Source: Pseudothauera hydrothermalis
GTDB taxonomy: Bacteria > Pseudomonadota > Gammaproteobacteria > Burkholderiales > Rhodocyclaceae
Length of the DNA: 64,000 bases
Direction of reading: 5' to 3'
Assembly (NCBI RefSeq): GCF_003345255.1
Contig: NZ_CP029331.1
Location: 1,860,001-1,924,000, forward strand
Part shown: positions 30,878 to 41,145 of the stretch, in pieces
Numbering within the stretch: position 1 is the first letter of the stretch
Layout: each line of letters opens with the position of its first letter
Position numbers and translations under genes: made by a program
The notes under the pieces: model-generated
What the model was told of the DNA's origin: nothing
Seen by the model: the letters and a program-made list of their open reading frames with translations, nothing else
Database searches by the model: none

Positions 30878-33205
30878 TCAGCGTCCGTGCCAATAGCGCG
30901 GACGCCGCTCGCGTTCGGCCTCGACCGCGACGCCTGGCGCGCCGACCGTCACCCGCAACGCCCCCTGGCTGTCGGTCCGCCAGTTGCGCGCACCTGAGGC
31001 CGCCCAACGCGCCCACACCTGCGGATGCGGGTGGCCGAAGGGATTGAGATAGCCCACCGAATACAGCACTTCGCGTGGGCGCACCGCCTGAACCAGCGCC
31101 GGCGTCGACGAGCTGCGGCTGCCATGATGGGGCGCGACCAGTATCTCGCTGGCCAACTCGCCTGCCCAATGCGTGAGCAGCACCCGCTCGGCGCCCTTTT
31201 CGATGTCGCTGGCCACCAGCATGGCGGCGCCGGCCGCTTCGATGCGCAGCACGCAGGCGCGGTCATTGTCCCCACGCAATCCCGAGTCTTCAGCAGGCGG
31301 ATGCAGCACGCGGAAATGCACCCCATCCCACACCCACGCATCCTTCGCCCGACAAGGGCGCACTACGCCTGCCGCGGCGGGCAGGATGATCTGGTTGCTC
31401 ATCACCACGGAGACCGGAATACCCTCCACAATGGCGCGCGCCCCGCCGGCATGGTCGGCATCCCCATGGGTGAGCACCAATCGGTCCAGCCGCGACACCC
31501 CGGCCGCACGCAAGTAGGGCAACACCACCCGTTGGCCGGCATCGGACAGCGGACCAAAGGCGGGTCCGGCGTCGATCAACAAATCGTGCCGAGCGGTCTG
31601 CACATGTACCGCCTGTCCTTGACCAACATCCAACACGGTTGCCACAAAAGCCCCTTCAGGCGGCCTCGATGGCGTCCATATCAGCAGCGGCGCCACCGCT
31701 AGCAGCCCCGCCGCAGGTGCGGGCGTGCCACGCGGCAAAAGCAACCACAACACGCCCGCACACGCGGCCGCCACCGCGACTGCCGGCGGGGCGGCCTGCT
31801 GCCACATGGCAAGGTCTTGGGCCGCCAACCGGCCCAGCCCCGCCATCATCAACTCGGCAGCCCCGTGCGCCAGATATAGCGGTGCTTCCAGCGGCACCAA
31901 TACCGCCAACAATACCAGCGGCGTTATCACAAAACTCACCAAGGGAATCGCCCAGGCATTGGCCAAGGGCGAAACCAGCGAAAACCCTTGGAAAAGCACC
32001 AATAGCGCGGGCGCCAACGCCAGCGTGATGGCAAGTTGCACACGCAGCGCGGCCCGCCAGCCGGCCAGCGTTTGCAGCCTGCCACCCAGTGTCAGCATGA
32101 TCACCCCCACCGCCGCAAACGACAACCAGAACCCAGCCGACAACACCGCCCACGGATCGACCACCAGCACCGCCAGCAGCACCAGCGCCAGCACCCGGCT
32201 GGCCGCCAAATCTCGCCCGCTGAGCATCGCCGCCACGGCCACGGCCAACATCAACAAAGCCCGCTGAACGGGAATACCCATACCGGCCAACAAGGCATAG
32301 GCCATAGCCGCCAGCAAAGCCGCCAACAAGCGGGCGCGAGGCAGCGGCAGATACAGCATCAAACTGGGCACACGCCGCCACAGCCAACCGACTAGGCCCC
32401 CGGCGCACAAAGCGATCAGCGAAACATGCAAGCCCGAAATGGCCACCAGATGATTGACCCCGGTGCGACGAAAAACCTCCCATTGCTCCGGCGTGATCGC
32501 GCGCTGGTCGCCAATTGCCAGCGCGGTCAGGATGCCTGTGTGGGGGCGCTCGCCCAACACCTTGGCAAATCGCTCGCGGACCGATTCGCGCAACCGATGC
32601 ACGTAGAGCATCGGCTGTCCGACTGCGTCTGCAAGACGCCGATTGGCAGCGCTATGGCGCACATAGCCGGTGGCACGCAAATTGCGCCCCAACAGCCAAG
32701 CCTCATAGTCAAAACCGTGCGGATTGCTGAGTCCGTGCGGCCGCTTCAGTCGCAGCATCAATTGCCAGCGCTCGCCAGCGCGCACCGTCGGCGGCGGCTC
32801 TTGGCTACGTCGATCGGCATACCAGGACAGCAACACCCGACGGGGTAGCGGCGCAGCGGCCGATTCGATTTCGAACACAAAGCGCAACCCATCGCCCAGC
32901 GTTTGCGGCAATTCGGCGATCACGCCGGTAACGACCAGGTCGCGCCCCTCCCACTGCATCGGCAAAGCATCAGCCAGCCGCCAATACGCCCGCCCGCTGG
33001 CCCATAGCAAGCCAGCCGAGCAGGCCAGCACGCCGACCAGCACCCACTTGCTACGCGCGGACAAACGTGCTCCGCACAGCAACCCGGCCGCCGCTATTAG
33101 GGTCCAAATCAGCGCACCGCACAGCAAAAACTGCGCCGCGGGTAGCGCAGAGTACTGCTGCGCGGCCCATACCCCCAGCGCAAACCCGATGACGGCATAT
33201 CGCAT
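30878..33205 (-). CDS. comEC: DNA internalisation channel ComEC/Rec2
   Basis: ComEC is the inner-membrane channel for single-stranded DNA uptake in natural transformation. The ATG at 33205 gives 775 residues. The N-terminal membrane segments and OB-like domain (about 1-220) come first. A competence-domain membrane core follows (about 230-500, with GILTALAIGDQRAI and HLVAISGLHVSLIA). The C-terminal metallo-beta-lactamase-like domain has VLDVGQGQAVHVQT, THGDADHAGG and APHHGS. The metal-binding motifs are intact, so it is likely functional. Confidence 0.95.
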   Translation of the reverse strand: MRYAVIGFALGVWAAQQYSALPAAQFLLCGALIWTLIAAAGLLCGARLSARSKWVLVGVLACSAGLLWASGRAYWRLADALPMQWEGRDLVVTGVIAELPQTLGDGLRFVFEIESAAAPLPRRVLLSWYADRRSQEPPPTVRAGERWQLMLRLKRPHGLSNPHGFDYEAWLLGRNLRATGYVRHSAANRRLADAVGQPMLYVHRLRESVRERFAKVLGERPHTGILTALAIGDQRAITPEQWEVFRRTGVNHLVAISGLHVSLIALCAGGLVGWLWRRVPSLMLYLPLPRARLLAALLAAMAYALLAGMGIPVQRALLMLAVAVAAMLSGRDLAASRVLALVLLAVLVVDPWAVLSAGFWLSFAAVGVIMLTLGGRLQTLAGWRAALRVQLAITLALAPALLVLFQGFSLVSPLANAWAIPLVSFVITPLVLLAVLVPLEAPLYLAHGAAELMMAGLGRLAAQDLAMWQQAAPPAVAVAAACAGVLWLLLPRGTPAPAAGLLAVAPLLIWTPSRPPEGAFVATVLDVGQGQAVHVQTARHDLLIDAGPAFGPLSDAGQRVVLPYLRAAGVSRLDRLVLTHGDADHAGGARAIVEGIPVSVVMSNQIILPAAAGVVRPCRAKDAWVWDGVHFRVLHPPAEDSGLRGDNDRACVLRIEAAGAAMLVASDIEKGAERVLLTHWAGELASEILVAPHHGSRSSSTPALVQAVRPREVLYSVGYLNPFGHPHPQVWARWAASGARNWRTDSQGALRVTVGAPGVAVEAERERRPRYWHGR

Positions 33206-33284
33206 ATCCAATCATCATGCACTCGACATCCGTCCGCAGCAAGGCCCGCTGCGCTAAAATCCGCCCGCCTTGCCCGAGCCGCCC

Positions 33285-33890
33285 ATGCGTAAAACACTGA
33301 AGCGGATACTGCCCGATCACCACAGTGTGCACAGCAATCGCTGGTTGCGTCCATTCGCCAACACACTGCTACATCCGCGTCTGTGGCATCTGAACCGCCA
33401 CTCGGCCGCCGGTGCGGTGGCGGTGGGCCTGTTCTGCGGACTGGTGCCCGGCCCACTACAAATGCTCAGTGCAGCGCTGGCCTGCGTGCTGTTGCGGGTC
33501 AATCTGCCGCTGGCGCTCATCACGACTCTTTACACCAATCCGTTTACGATCGTGCCACTTTATATGGTGGCCTATGCAATCGGCTCGCTGGCCACCAATG
33601 GCACTGTGGGCGGTTTTGTCGAACCGCCCGCTTTGAGCGGCATGGACCTGGCCGCTTGGGCTGTTGCATTGATCGATTGGATGAGCGGGCTGGGCAAACC
33701 TTTGGCCGTGGGCTTGGTGTTGCTTGCCAGCGGCTTGTCGGTGGCTGGTTACTTCGGCGTCAAAGCCGCTTGGCGGATATGGCTGATCCGCGCCTGGCGG
33801 CGGCGACGCCGCTCGGCATCACCGCCTGCCCAGAGACATCCGGACGATGTCGGACCCGACGAGCACACTGGCCGCAACCGCCGGACGTAA
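33285..33890 (+). CDS. DUF2062 membrane protein
   Basis: The 201-residue protein matches DUF2062: a basic N terminus (MRKTLKRILPD), HPRLWHLNRHSAAGAVAVGL, and the motif TNPFTIVPLYMVAYAIG, with three to four membrane segments. The C terminus is Arg-rich and polar. The function is unknown, though relatives are sometimes fused to or placed near glycosyltransferases. It is divergent from comEC with an 79-base gap. Confidence 0.85.
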   Translation: MRKTLKRILPDHHSVHSNRWLRPFANTLLHPRLWHLNRHSAAGAVAVGLFCGLVPGPLQMLSAALACVLLRVNLPLALITTLYTNPFTIVPLYMVAYAIGSLATNGTVGGFVEPPALSGMDLAAWAVALIDWMSGLGKPLAVGLVLLASGLSVAGYFGVKAAWRIWLIRAWRRRRRSASPPAQRHPDDVGPDEHTGRNRRT

Positions 33891-33897
33891 CACCAGC

Positions 33898-35937
33898 TCA
33901 AAGGCGAAAGTGCCCCACTTCCTTACGTAACGCTTCGGCAAGCTGCTCAAGACGAGCCGCCACATTGGCCGCCTCGCTCACCGCGGCGTTGTTCTCCTCG
34001 GCCATCTGGGCAATTTGCTCGACATTGCGCGCAATATCGTTGCTGGCCGCACTTTGCTCCTTGAGCGCAGCCGAAATATCACTGACCGATCTGACCACCG
34101 ACTGCGCGCCGTCGCGGATCTCGCTCATCGCTGCGCCGGCACGCTGGGTCAGCGCCACGCCTTCGCGCACACGCTTGACGCCGCGGTTCATGGATTGAAC
34201 CGCCTCGTCAGTGCCGCTCTGAATGGCCTGCACCGTGGTGGAAATTTCCTGAGTGGCCGCGCTGGTACGCTCGGCGAGCTTGCGTACTTCGTCAGCCACC
34301 ACTGCGAAACCACGACCGGATTCGCCCGCGCGCGCCGCCTCGATGGCGGCGTTGAGCGCCAGCAAATTGGTCTGGTCGGCAATGTCGCGGATCACCTTGA
34401 CAATGCTGCTGATCTGCTCCGATTTCTTACCCAGCGCTTCGATGGTGTTGGCGGTGGCATCCACCTCGCGGGCGATCAGCTCCATTTCGGCAGCGGTTTG
34501 CTGCACCATGCGGGCGCCATTTTCGGATATCTCACCCGAACGGCTGGAAATGGATTCCGCTTCGTGGGCGTGGCGACCGATCTCGTCAATGCCCACGGTC
34601 ATCTCCTCCACCGCAGCCGCCATGCTGGAAGCCGCTTCGCTCTGGTGGGCCGAACTGCGGCTGACCTGCGAAGAAGACGCTGCCATGGCTGCAGCGGCCC
34701 GATTCACTTCATCGGCGCTACGCTGCACCCGCTGCATGGCATCGCTAAAAGCCGCCGCCATGGCATTGAACCGCTCGGCCGCCTCGCCCAGTTCATCTTG
34801 AGCGGAGAGCACAATCCGTGCAGTCAAATCGCCTCGCCCGAGCCGCTGCGCGCCCGCGCTCAGCTCCCGCAACGAATGCGCAATGGCCAGATACAGCGCA
34901 CCCAAAAAGTAGGCCAGCAAAGCCACCGCGCCGGCGGCAATCAACACCATGACAGTGGCGGTGCGCAGCAAACCTTCACGCCGCTCGGCCAACAACTCAT
35001 CGATGGTGGGTACGATGATGGTGGCAGCCTTGTCGAAGGTCGCGCGCAACGTACCCGTGGCATTGTCGAAAAAGACGCTAGCGCTTTGCGAAAAAAATTC
35101 GGTCAGGATGTCGTTGATCACCGCTTCACGAACCGAATCGACGCTCACCGCCAACTCGATCTGCAAATCCTCCAACTCGCGTGCACGCGCCGGGTTTGCA
35201 AGTCTGGCCCGCTCCAGCTTTTCATCGGCGACCTGCATGGCATGGTCGAGTTCGCCCACTTGCAGGGTCAAACGCTGGCGTACCGGACCGCTGAGATAGC
35301 GTTCGGCCAGCACCGGGGCGCCCAGCCCGGCCAGGCGGGCAATACGCTCGGTGGCATCGGGCAAAATGTCGATCACCAGTGCGTTCAGGTAGGCGGTGCT
35401 CGCCTCGGCATCCAGCGAAAGTCCGCTGAGTTCTGCCAAATCGTGCAGCACCAGGATGGCGTTTTTGACCATCAATGTATGCCCATCAAACACCCATTGC
35501 ACCGTGGCATTGGGGTTGGGCGCTTTGAGGCTGGCGTACATGTCGGCGGCCTCTTTCCAGCGTTCGCGCCATTTGGCGCCTTCGCCGCCGTAACGCGGCT
35601 CGAACCGCGCCAGCACGCGCTCGGCCTCGGCCCATGCCTGATCCAACGCCTGGGTGGCCGCAGGCAGACGTTGTTTCATGGTGTCGTCGGCATTATCCAA
35701 GGCACCGGCGGCCAAACCGCGACGCATTTGCGCAGCCTGCACCACCTTGAGCAAGGGCACCACCATGCCCAGCCCTTCACGCTCGCGGTCCAGCGCTTCG
35801 ATATCCCGCCACAGCGACAAGACAAGTGCGGTCAGCAAAAAAGCCACCGTAGCCGCGGAAACCAAGCCAAAAAGCACGAATTTCCACCGGAAGCGCATAC
35901 GGTTCAGTAAGCCGATGGCGGGGCTCATCAACGACAT
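33898..35937 (-). CDS. Methyl-accepting chemotaxis protein (nitrate/nitrite-sensor-like periplasmic domain)
   Basis: The 679-residue chemoreceptor starts at the ATG at 35937 after GGAGAAGGAGAA. There is a first membrane helix (about 18-42), a large all-helical periplasmic domain (about 43-325) and a second helix (about 327-350). HAMP (about 350-405) and the signalling domain with hairpin tip [20 protein letters not shown] complete it. The periplasmic part, with [16 protein letters not shown], resembles NIT-type sensing domains. It lacks a C-terminal receptor pentapeptide. A FliA-type promoter lies upstream at 36039-36065. Confidence 0.93.
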   Translation of the reverse strand: MSLMSPAIGLLNRMRFRWKFVLFGLVSAATVAFLLTALVLSLWRDIEALDREREGLGMVVPLLKVVQAAQMRRGLAAGALDNADDTMKQRLPAATQALDQAWAEAERVLARFEPRYGGEGAKWRERWKEAADMYASLKAPNPNATVQWVFDGHTLMVKNAILVLHDLAELSGLSLDAEASTAYLNALVIDILPDATERIARLAGLGAPVLAERYLSGPVRQRLTLQVGELDHAMQVADEKLERARLANPARARELEDLQIELAVSVDSVREAVINDILTEFFSQSASVFFDNATGTLRATFDKAATIIVPTIDELLAERREGLLRTATVMVLIAAGAVALLAYFLGALYLAIAHSLRELSAGAQRLGRGDLTARIVLSAQDELGEAAERFNAMAAAFSDAMQRVQRSADEVNRAAAAMAASSSQVSRSSAHQSEAASSMAAAVEEMTVGIDEIGRHAHEAESISSRSGEISENGARMVQQTAAEMELIAREVDATANTIEALGKKSEQISSIVKVIRDIADQTNLLALNAAIEAARAGESGRGFAVVADEVRKLAERTSAATQEISTTVQAIQSGTDEAVQSMNRGVKRVREGVALTQRAGAAMSEIRDGAQSVVRSVSDISAALKEQSAASNDIARNVEQIAQMAEENNAAVSEAANVAARLEQLAEALRKEVGHFRL

Positions 35938-36038
35938 AGTGTTCTCCTTCTCCGGCCGGCTTTTGATGTCTCTCTGGGGGCAGACAGGCAAGAGATTGCC
36001 GGCACTCGTTGTTGGGGTTGCAAGAGTCGGTACGCAAA

Positions 36039-36065
36039 GCTACGGCCGCTGGCTGAAAATCTTTA
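36039..36065 (-). promoter_or_regulatory. FliA (sigma-28) promoter candidate of the chemoreceptor gene
   Basis: On the minus strand TAAAGATT (36058-36065) and GCCGTAGC (36039-36046) are 11 bases apart, matching the flagellar sigma-28 spacing and the conserved TAAAG and GCCG cores. It lies about 100 bases before the chemoreceptor start codon. Confidence 0.6.
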
Positions 36066-36192
36066 GGCCGATAAAAGCTGCCGTACGCACGCTCGGATAG
36101 ATTACTCGATACCACGCACCGAAGCGTGCCGCCCGGGCGCGGCAAGAGGCAGCCCTGGCGACGACTGGGCGATGCCGACCGCAGCAGCCGCT

Positions 36193-36894
36193 TCAGACCA
36201 GCCGACCGTCCTCCAGCCGCAGGGTGCGCTGCGCGCGCGCGGCCAGCGATTCGTCGTGCGTCACGATGATGAAACTGGTTGCCAGCCGCTCGTTGAGCGC
36301 CAGCATCAAATCGAACACCGCCTCCGCGGTGCGCCGGTCGAGGTTGCCGGTCGGTTCGTCGGCCAGCACGCAGGCCGGCTCGGTGACCAGCGCCCGGGCG
36401 ATCGCCGCGCGTTGGCGCTCGCCACCGGAGAGCTCGCCCGGCGCATGATCCAGCCGATGACCCAGGCCGACTTCCTTGAGCATCGCCGCGGCGCGCTCGT
36501 TTGCTTGGGCGCGCGGCATGCGGCGGATATACAGCGGCATGGCGACGTTCTCCAGCGCGGAAAACTCCGCTAGCAGATGGTGAAACTGGTACACGAAGCC
36601 CAGCGCGGCATTGCGCGCCCGCCCGCGCTCGGCATCCGACATGCGCGAAAAATCCCGCCCCTCTAAACGCACCGAACCTGCGCTGGGCACATCCAGCCCG
36701 CCGAGCAGGTGTAGCAAGGTGCTCTTACCGGAGCCCGAAGCACCGACAATGGCAATGCGCTCGCCGCGCGCCACGGCAAGGTCAATGCCGCGCAGCACCG
36801 CCACCGCATCCGCACCCTCGCGGTAAGATTTCGACAACCCCTCACAGGCCAGCACTGGGCCGTTCGCGTCCTCACGCATCGTCGCCTCACTCAT
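36193..36894 (-). CDS. lolD: Lipoprotein-releasing ABC transporter ATP-binding protein LolD
   Basis: LolD powers extraction of outer-membrane lipoproteins from the inner membrane by the LolCDE complex. The 233 residues have Walker [11 protein letters not shown] loop [17 protein letters not shown], signature LSGGERQR and Walker [12 protein letters not shown]. The H-loop is in VTHDESLA. The start overlaps the end of the permease gene by 8 bases, so translation is coupled. Confidence 0.95.
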   Translation of the reverse strand: MSEATMREDANGPVLACEGLSKSYREGADAVAVLRGIDLAVARGERIAIVGASGSGKSTLLHLLGGLDVPSAGSVRLEGRDFSRMSDAERGRARNAALGFVYQFHHLLAEFSALENVAMPLYIRRMPRAQANERAAAMLKEVGLGHRLDHAPGELSGGERQRAAIARALVTEPACVLADEPTGNLDRRTAEAVFDLMLALNERLATSFIIVTHDESLAARAQRTLRLEDGRLV

Positions 36895-38140
36895 AACGCA
36901 GAGCCTCGGCCGGATTCACCCGCGACGCACGCCAGCTCGGGTAGAGCGTGGCCACCAGGGTGAGCAGGAAGGACACCGAGATGATGGTGGTCACGTCGCT
37001 AGCGAGCACTTTGGAAGGCAGCTCGCTGATGTAGTAAATCTCCTTGTTCCACAAAGTAGCGCCGGTGACTTTTTCCAGAAAGGGGATCACCACATCCAGA
37101 TTGTTGGCCAGCAACAGGCCGGCCACCACCCCGCCCACCAGGCCCACCAGGCCAATGACCGCCCCTTGTAGCACGAACACCGCCATGATCGAGCCCGGAC
37201 TTGCCCCCAGCGTGCGCAAAATGGCAATGTCCGCCTGCTTTTCCTGTACCGCCATCACCAGCGTCGAGACGATGTTGAACGCCGCCACTGCGACGATCAA
37301 AAACAGAATGATGGTCATCATCGTTTTCTCCAGCGCCACCGCGCGGAAAAAATTGGCATGGTTGCGCGTCCAGTCGATGGCAATCACCGACTCGTCGATG
37401 TAGCCGGCCAGCTCACGCGCCACCCGCGGCGCGGCAAACAGATCGCCGAGCTTCAGACGCACTCCGCTCACCGCCTCGTCCAGGCGGTAGAGCGCCTGGG
37501 CATCGCGCAGGTGGATGAGCGCCAACGCCGAATCGTATTCGTACATACCGGCTTCGAAGATGCCCACCACCTCGAACTGGCGCACCCGCGGCAGCACCGC
37601 GGCCGGCGTGACCAGCCCCTGCGGGGCGATCAGCGTCACCTTGTCGCCCAGATGCACCCGCATCGACAGCGCCAGATCGCGCCCCAGCACGATGCCAAAG
37701 CGCCCAGCCTGCAGCGCGTCCAGGCTGCCCGCCTTCATGTAGCGGGCAAAGTCGGCCACGCTTTGCTCTGCGGCCGGCAGCACGCCGCGCACCATGGTGC
37801 CGCGCACCGCGTGGTCGAAAGAAAGCATGCCCTGCTCCTGCACGTAAGGCGCAGCGGCCAGCACTTGCGGGTGTTGCACGGCCTGATCGGCCACCCGTTG
37901 CCAAGATTGCAGCGCACCGTCCAGCGTAGTCACCTGCACATGGGCGGCCACCCCAAGGATGCGGGTACGCAGCTCTTCCTGAAAGCCGTTCATCACCGAC
38001 AACACCACGATCAGCGCCGCCACGCCCAATGCTGTGCCCAACATCGACACCGCCGAGATAAAAGAGATGAAACGGTTACCCCGCCGCGCACGGCGGCGCG
38101 AGCGGGTGTAACGCAAACCAACCAGCAATTCGTAACGCAT
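36887..38140 (-). CDS. Lipoprotein-releasing ABC transporter permease LolC/LolE
   Basis: The 417-residue MacB/FtsX-type permease starts at the ATG at 38140 ([17 protein letters not shown]). There is one N-terminal membrane helix with [21 protein letters not shown], then a periplasmic domain (about 50-260). Three more helices (about 265-400) include [16 protein letters not shown]. Only one permease gene accompanies lolD here, so the complex is probably LolDF-like or its second permease lies elsewhere. Confidence 0.93.
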   Translation of the reverse strand: MRYELLVGLRYTRSRRRARRGNRFISFISAVSMLGTALGVAALIVVLSVMNGFQEELRTRILGVAAHVQVTTLDGALQSWQRVADQAVQHPQVLAAAPYVQEQGMLSFDHAVRGTMVRGVLPAAEQSVADFARYMKAGSLDALQAGRFGIVLGRDLALSMRVHLGDKVTLIAPQGLVTPAAVLPRVRQFEVVGIFEAGMYEYDSALALIHLRDAQALYRLDEAVSGVRLKLGDLFAAPRVARELAGYIDESVIAIDWTRNHANFFRAVALEKTMMTIILFLIVAVAAFNIVSTLVMAVQEKQADIAILRTLGASPGSIMAVFVLQGAVIGLVGLVGGVVAGLLLANNLDVVIPFLEKVTGATLWNKEIYYISELPSKVLASDVTTIISVSFLLTLVATLYPSWRASRVNPAEALRYE

Positions 38141-38317
38141 CGAGCGCAAGCCGCTCCGCTATGGAAAGGGCGACATTGTGCCGCAAGGCGGCGCCGCGCG
38201 GCGCTCCGCCCCTGTTTCAAACCGTTCCCGAGCGCGGCCCGGTGTGCGCCGGCGCGCCACGGCCGACTGCCCCGGCTGCTACACTTGCCGCTTTGTCGCG
38301 CGGCTCCTTCCCCTGTT

Positions 38318-39328
38318 ATGCATCTTCATCTCGTTCTGCCTGGCCTGCTGTGGCCCCACACACAGACCGCTAATCCGGCAGCCGGGTTGGCAATGCCTGC
38401 GCTGGAACGCCTGCTCGGCCTCGCCCGTGTGCGTCGGGCCGCTGCCGCGCAGCCCGAACGTTGGTTGCAGCGCCTCTTTGGCCTGGACCCGGACACCGTA
38501 TCGGCGGCAACGCTGCGCCGCCTCGGTGAAGCCCCCCCGGTCGACACAGCCGCCAGCGGCTGGCTGTGCGCCGACCCGGTGAATCTGCATTTTGCGCGGG
38601 AACATTTGATCCTTGCCGATGCCGCCACGCTGGCGATCGCCGCGCACGAGGCTGCGGCCCTGGTCGGAACACTCAACGAGGTGTTCGCCGAGCTGGGCCG
38701 CTTCGAAGCGCCTGCCCCGGATCGTTGGTACTTGCTGCCACACACACCGCCCCGGACGCGTTTCGTACCGCTGTCCGAGGCGGTCGGCCGCGCGGTGGCG
38801 CGTTGCCTGCCCGAAGGCGAGGACGCCGGTGACTGGCAACGTCTGGCCAACGAAATCCAAGTGGTGCTGCACAACCACCCGATCAACCGGGCGCGCGAGC
38901 ACGCCGGCCAGGCGCCGGTCAACAGCCTGTGGCTCTGGGGCCACGGCACAGCGCCCAACGGCGCGCAGGCACCCTTGGCGGTGGTGCAGGCCGACACTGT
39001 AGAGACACGCGGACTGGCCAAAGCCGCGGGCCTCGACCCACAGCCGCCTTCACCGGCACTGACCGCACCCACCTTGACGGTGTTGGAAACGCTCGCCCGG
39101 CCGGCGCTGCATTTGGACCTGGAAGGCTGGCGCGCCGCGCTGGGCGCGCTCGAGCGCGACTGGTTCGCGCCCCTGCTCGCGGCGCTACGCGTCGGCCGCC
39201 TGCGCACACTGCAAATCAGCGCCCCAGGCGAGCGCGCCACGCTAGAGTTGCGGCTGTCCGCGCGCGATCTGTGGAAATTCTGGCTGCGCCCGCGCAGTCT
39301 GGACGCCCTGCACAACACGCTGCATTGA
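38318..39328 (+). CDS. RpfE-like / phosphoglycerate mutase-related regulatory protein
   Basis: This 336-residue protein matches the RpfE-type family that often precedes recJ in beta- and gammaproteobacteria. Visible family stretches are MHLHLVLPGLLWP, LCADPVNLHFAREHLILAD, ANEIQVVLHNHPIN and NSLWLWGHG. It resembles the cofactor-independent phosphoglycerate mutase superfamily, but the metal and serine residues of an active mutase are not evident. The biochemical role is unknown. recJ starts 8 bases after its stop, implying one transcript. Confidence 0.75.
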   Translation: MHLHLVLPGLLWPHTQTANPAAGLAMPALERLLGLARVRRAAAAQPERWLQRLFGLDPDTVSAATLRRLGEAPPVDTAASGWLCADPVNLHFAREHLILADAATLAIAAHEAAALVGTLNEVFAELGRFEAPAPDRWYLLPHTPPRTRFVPLSEAVGRAVARCLPEGEDAGDWQRLANEIQVVLHNHPINRAREHAGQAPVNSLWLWGHGTAPNGAQAPLAVVQADTVETRGLAKAAGLDPQPPSPALTAPTLTVLETLARPALHLDLEGWRAALGALERDWFAPLLAALRVGRLRTLQISAPGERATLELRLSARDLWKFWLRPRSLDALHNTLH

Positions 39329-39336
39329 AGGACCCG

Positions 39337-41037
39337 ATGACTGTATCGCCCCGGATTCACACCCGTGCGGTGCCGCAGCGCGCATTTGCCGCGCTGACTC
39401 AAGCCGGCATCCATCCGCTGCTTGCCCGCCTGTACGCTGCGCGCGGCGTCACGGCGCCGTCTGAGCTGGATTATTCGCTCGCAGCGCTTTTGCCACCAAG
39501 TGCGCTGCGCGGTGCCCGAGAAGCGGCCACACTGCTGGCCGACGCCATCGAAGCCGGCGCACGCATGGTCATCGTGGCCGACTACGATTGCGACGGCGCC
39601 ACCGCCTGCGCGGTGGGCATGCGCGCGCTCACCGCCTTCGGTGCCGACGTTCATTATCTGGTGCCGGACCGCCTCACCATGGGCTACGGCCTCACCCCGG
39701 CGATCGTGGAACTGGCCGCGCGCCTGGAGCCGGATCTGCTGATCACTGTGGATAACGGCATCGCCAGCGTGGAAGGTATTGCCGCGGCGCGCGCGCACGG
39801 CATGGCCACTCTGATCACCGATCATCATCTACCCGGCCAACTGTTGCCCGAGGCCGACGTGATCGTCAATCCCAACCAGCCGGGCTGCGAGTTTCCCAGC
39901 AAAGCGTTGGCCGGCGTCGGCGTGATGTTCTATGTCATGCTCGCGCTGCGTGCCGAGCTGCGCGAACGCGGTGCCTTTGCCGGACGGCCCGAGCCCAACC
40001 TTGCCAATCTGCTCGATTTGGTGGCGCTGGGCACCGTGGCCGACGTGGTGCCGCTGGATCATAACAACCGCATTCTGATCTCGCAGGGCCTGCAGCGCAT
40101 ACGCGCCGGACGGCTGCAACCGGGGGTGCGCGCCCTGTTCGCGGTCGCCGGGCGGGACCCGGCCCGGGCAACCAGCGTCGATCTCGGCTTTCTGATCGGC
40201 CCACGCTTAAATGCCGCCGGGCGGCTGTCGGACATGCGCTTGGGGATCGAGTGTCTGATCACCGACGAGCCCGCCCGCGCGCTCAACTTGGCCCAGGAGC
40301 TGGACCGCCTCAACCGCGAACGTCGCGCCATCGAAGCCGACATGCAGGAAGAGGCGCTCGCCTGTCTGGATGAGATCAACACGACACAATCGGTCGCTAT
40401 CAGCCTCTACCAGCCGGACTGGCACCAAGGCGTGATCGGCATCGTCGCCGGCCGCATCAAAGACCGCCTGCACCGCCCGACCATCGCCTTCGCCCCGGGC
40501 ATCGATGGCGAACTCAAAGGTTCCGGACGCTCGATTCCCGGCGTGCATTTGCGTGATGCGCTGGATCTGGTGAGCAAACGCGAACCCGGCCTGATCTTGC
40601 GTTTTGGCGGTCACGCCATGGCCGCTGGCCTGGCCATCCGCGAAGCGGATTTTCCACGCTTTTGTGCGGTGTTCGACGAAGTCGTCGGCGCTCTGGTCGA
40701 TCCGGCCGCGCTCACCCACCGCATGGACACCGACGGTGCGCTCGAATCGGGCTGGATGAGCCTGGAGGGCGCACGGCTGATCGAACAGGACATCTGGGGC
40801 CAGGGTTTTCCCGCGCCGTTGTTCGACGATATTTTTCATGTCGATCACCAGCGTCTGCTCAAAGACCGCCACCTCAAGCTACAACTATCCAAAGGCAGCA
40901 CCCGTTTCGATGCCATCCGCTTCAACCACGCCGACGGTGCCCCGCCCAAACTGCGCGCTGCCTTCCGTCTGGGCGTCAATGAATACAACGGTGTGGCCAA
41001 TGTGCAATTGATGCTGGAGCACTTCGAGGCGGCTTGA
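39337..41037 (+). CDS. recJ: Single-stranded-DNA-specific exonuclease RecJ
   Basis: RecJ is a 5'-3' single-strand exonuclease of RecF-pathway recombination and mismatch repair. The ATG at 39337 gives 566 residues; the open frame further upstream is not coding. DHH-family metal motifs are intact: VADYDCDGATA, VDNGI, and ITDHHLPG. The DHHA1 part includes GSGRSIPGVHLRDAL and RFGGHAMAAGL, followed by the OB domain. Confidence 0.96.
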   Translation: MTVSPRIHTRAVPQRAFAALTQAGIHPLLARLYAARGVTAPSELDYSLAALLPPSALRGAREAATLLADAIEAGARMVIVADYDCDGATACAVGMRALTAFGADVHYLVPDRLTMGYGLTPAIVELAARLEPDLLITVDNGIASVEGIAAARAHGMATLITDHHLPGQLLPEADVIVNPNQPGCEFPSKALAGVGVMFYVMLALRAELRERGAFAGRPEPNLANLLDLVALGTVADVVPLDHNNRILISQGLQRIRAGRLQPGVRALFAVAGRDPARATSVDLGFLIGPRLNAAGRLSDMRLGIECLITDEPARALNLAQELDRLNRERRAIEADMQEEALACLDEINTTQSVAISLYQPDWHQGVIGIVAGRIKDRLHRPTIAFAPGIDGELKGSGRSIPGVHLRDALDLVSKREPGLILRFGGHAMAAGLAIREADFPRFCAVFDEVVGALVDPAALTHRMDTDGALESGWMSLEGARLIEQDIWGQGFPAPLFDDIFHVDHQRLLKDRHLKLQLSKGSTRFDAIRFNHADGAPPKLRAAFRLGVNEYNGVANVQLMLEHFEAA

Positions 41038-41105
41038 GCTGCGCCCAGGGTGTGCAACGATACGCGCGGCTCGGTGCGCATCCGTCAGTGCCGTCCTGTG
41101 CCCGG

Positions 41106-41111
41106 TATAAT
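41106..41111 (+). promoter_or_regulatory. Candidate -10 element of prfB
   Basis: A perfect TATAAT lies 34 bases before the prfB ATG, in the gap after recJ. No good -35 match is seen at the right distance. Confidence 0.4.
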
Positions 41112-41145
41112 GACGGGTTTTATCCAAAATGACCGGAGTCACAGC

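Noticed and set aside
34015-35910. 631-codon open frame on the plus strand
   Set aside because: It is antisense to the chemoreceptor gene and has no recognisable domain.
36067-36074. Perfect FliA -10 (GCCGATAA) on the plus strand
   Set aside because: No TAAAG-type -35 lies 11 bases upstream on that strand and no gene follows in that direction.
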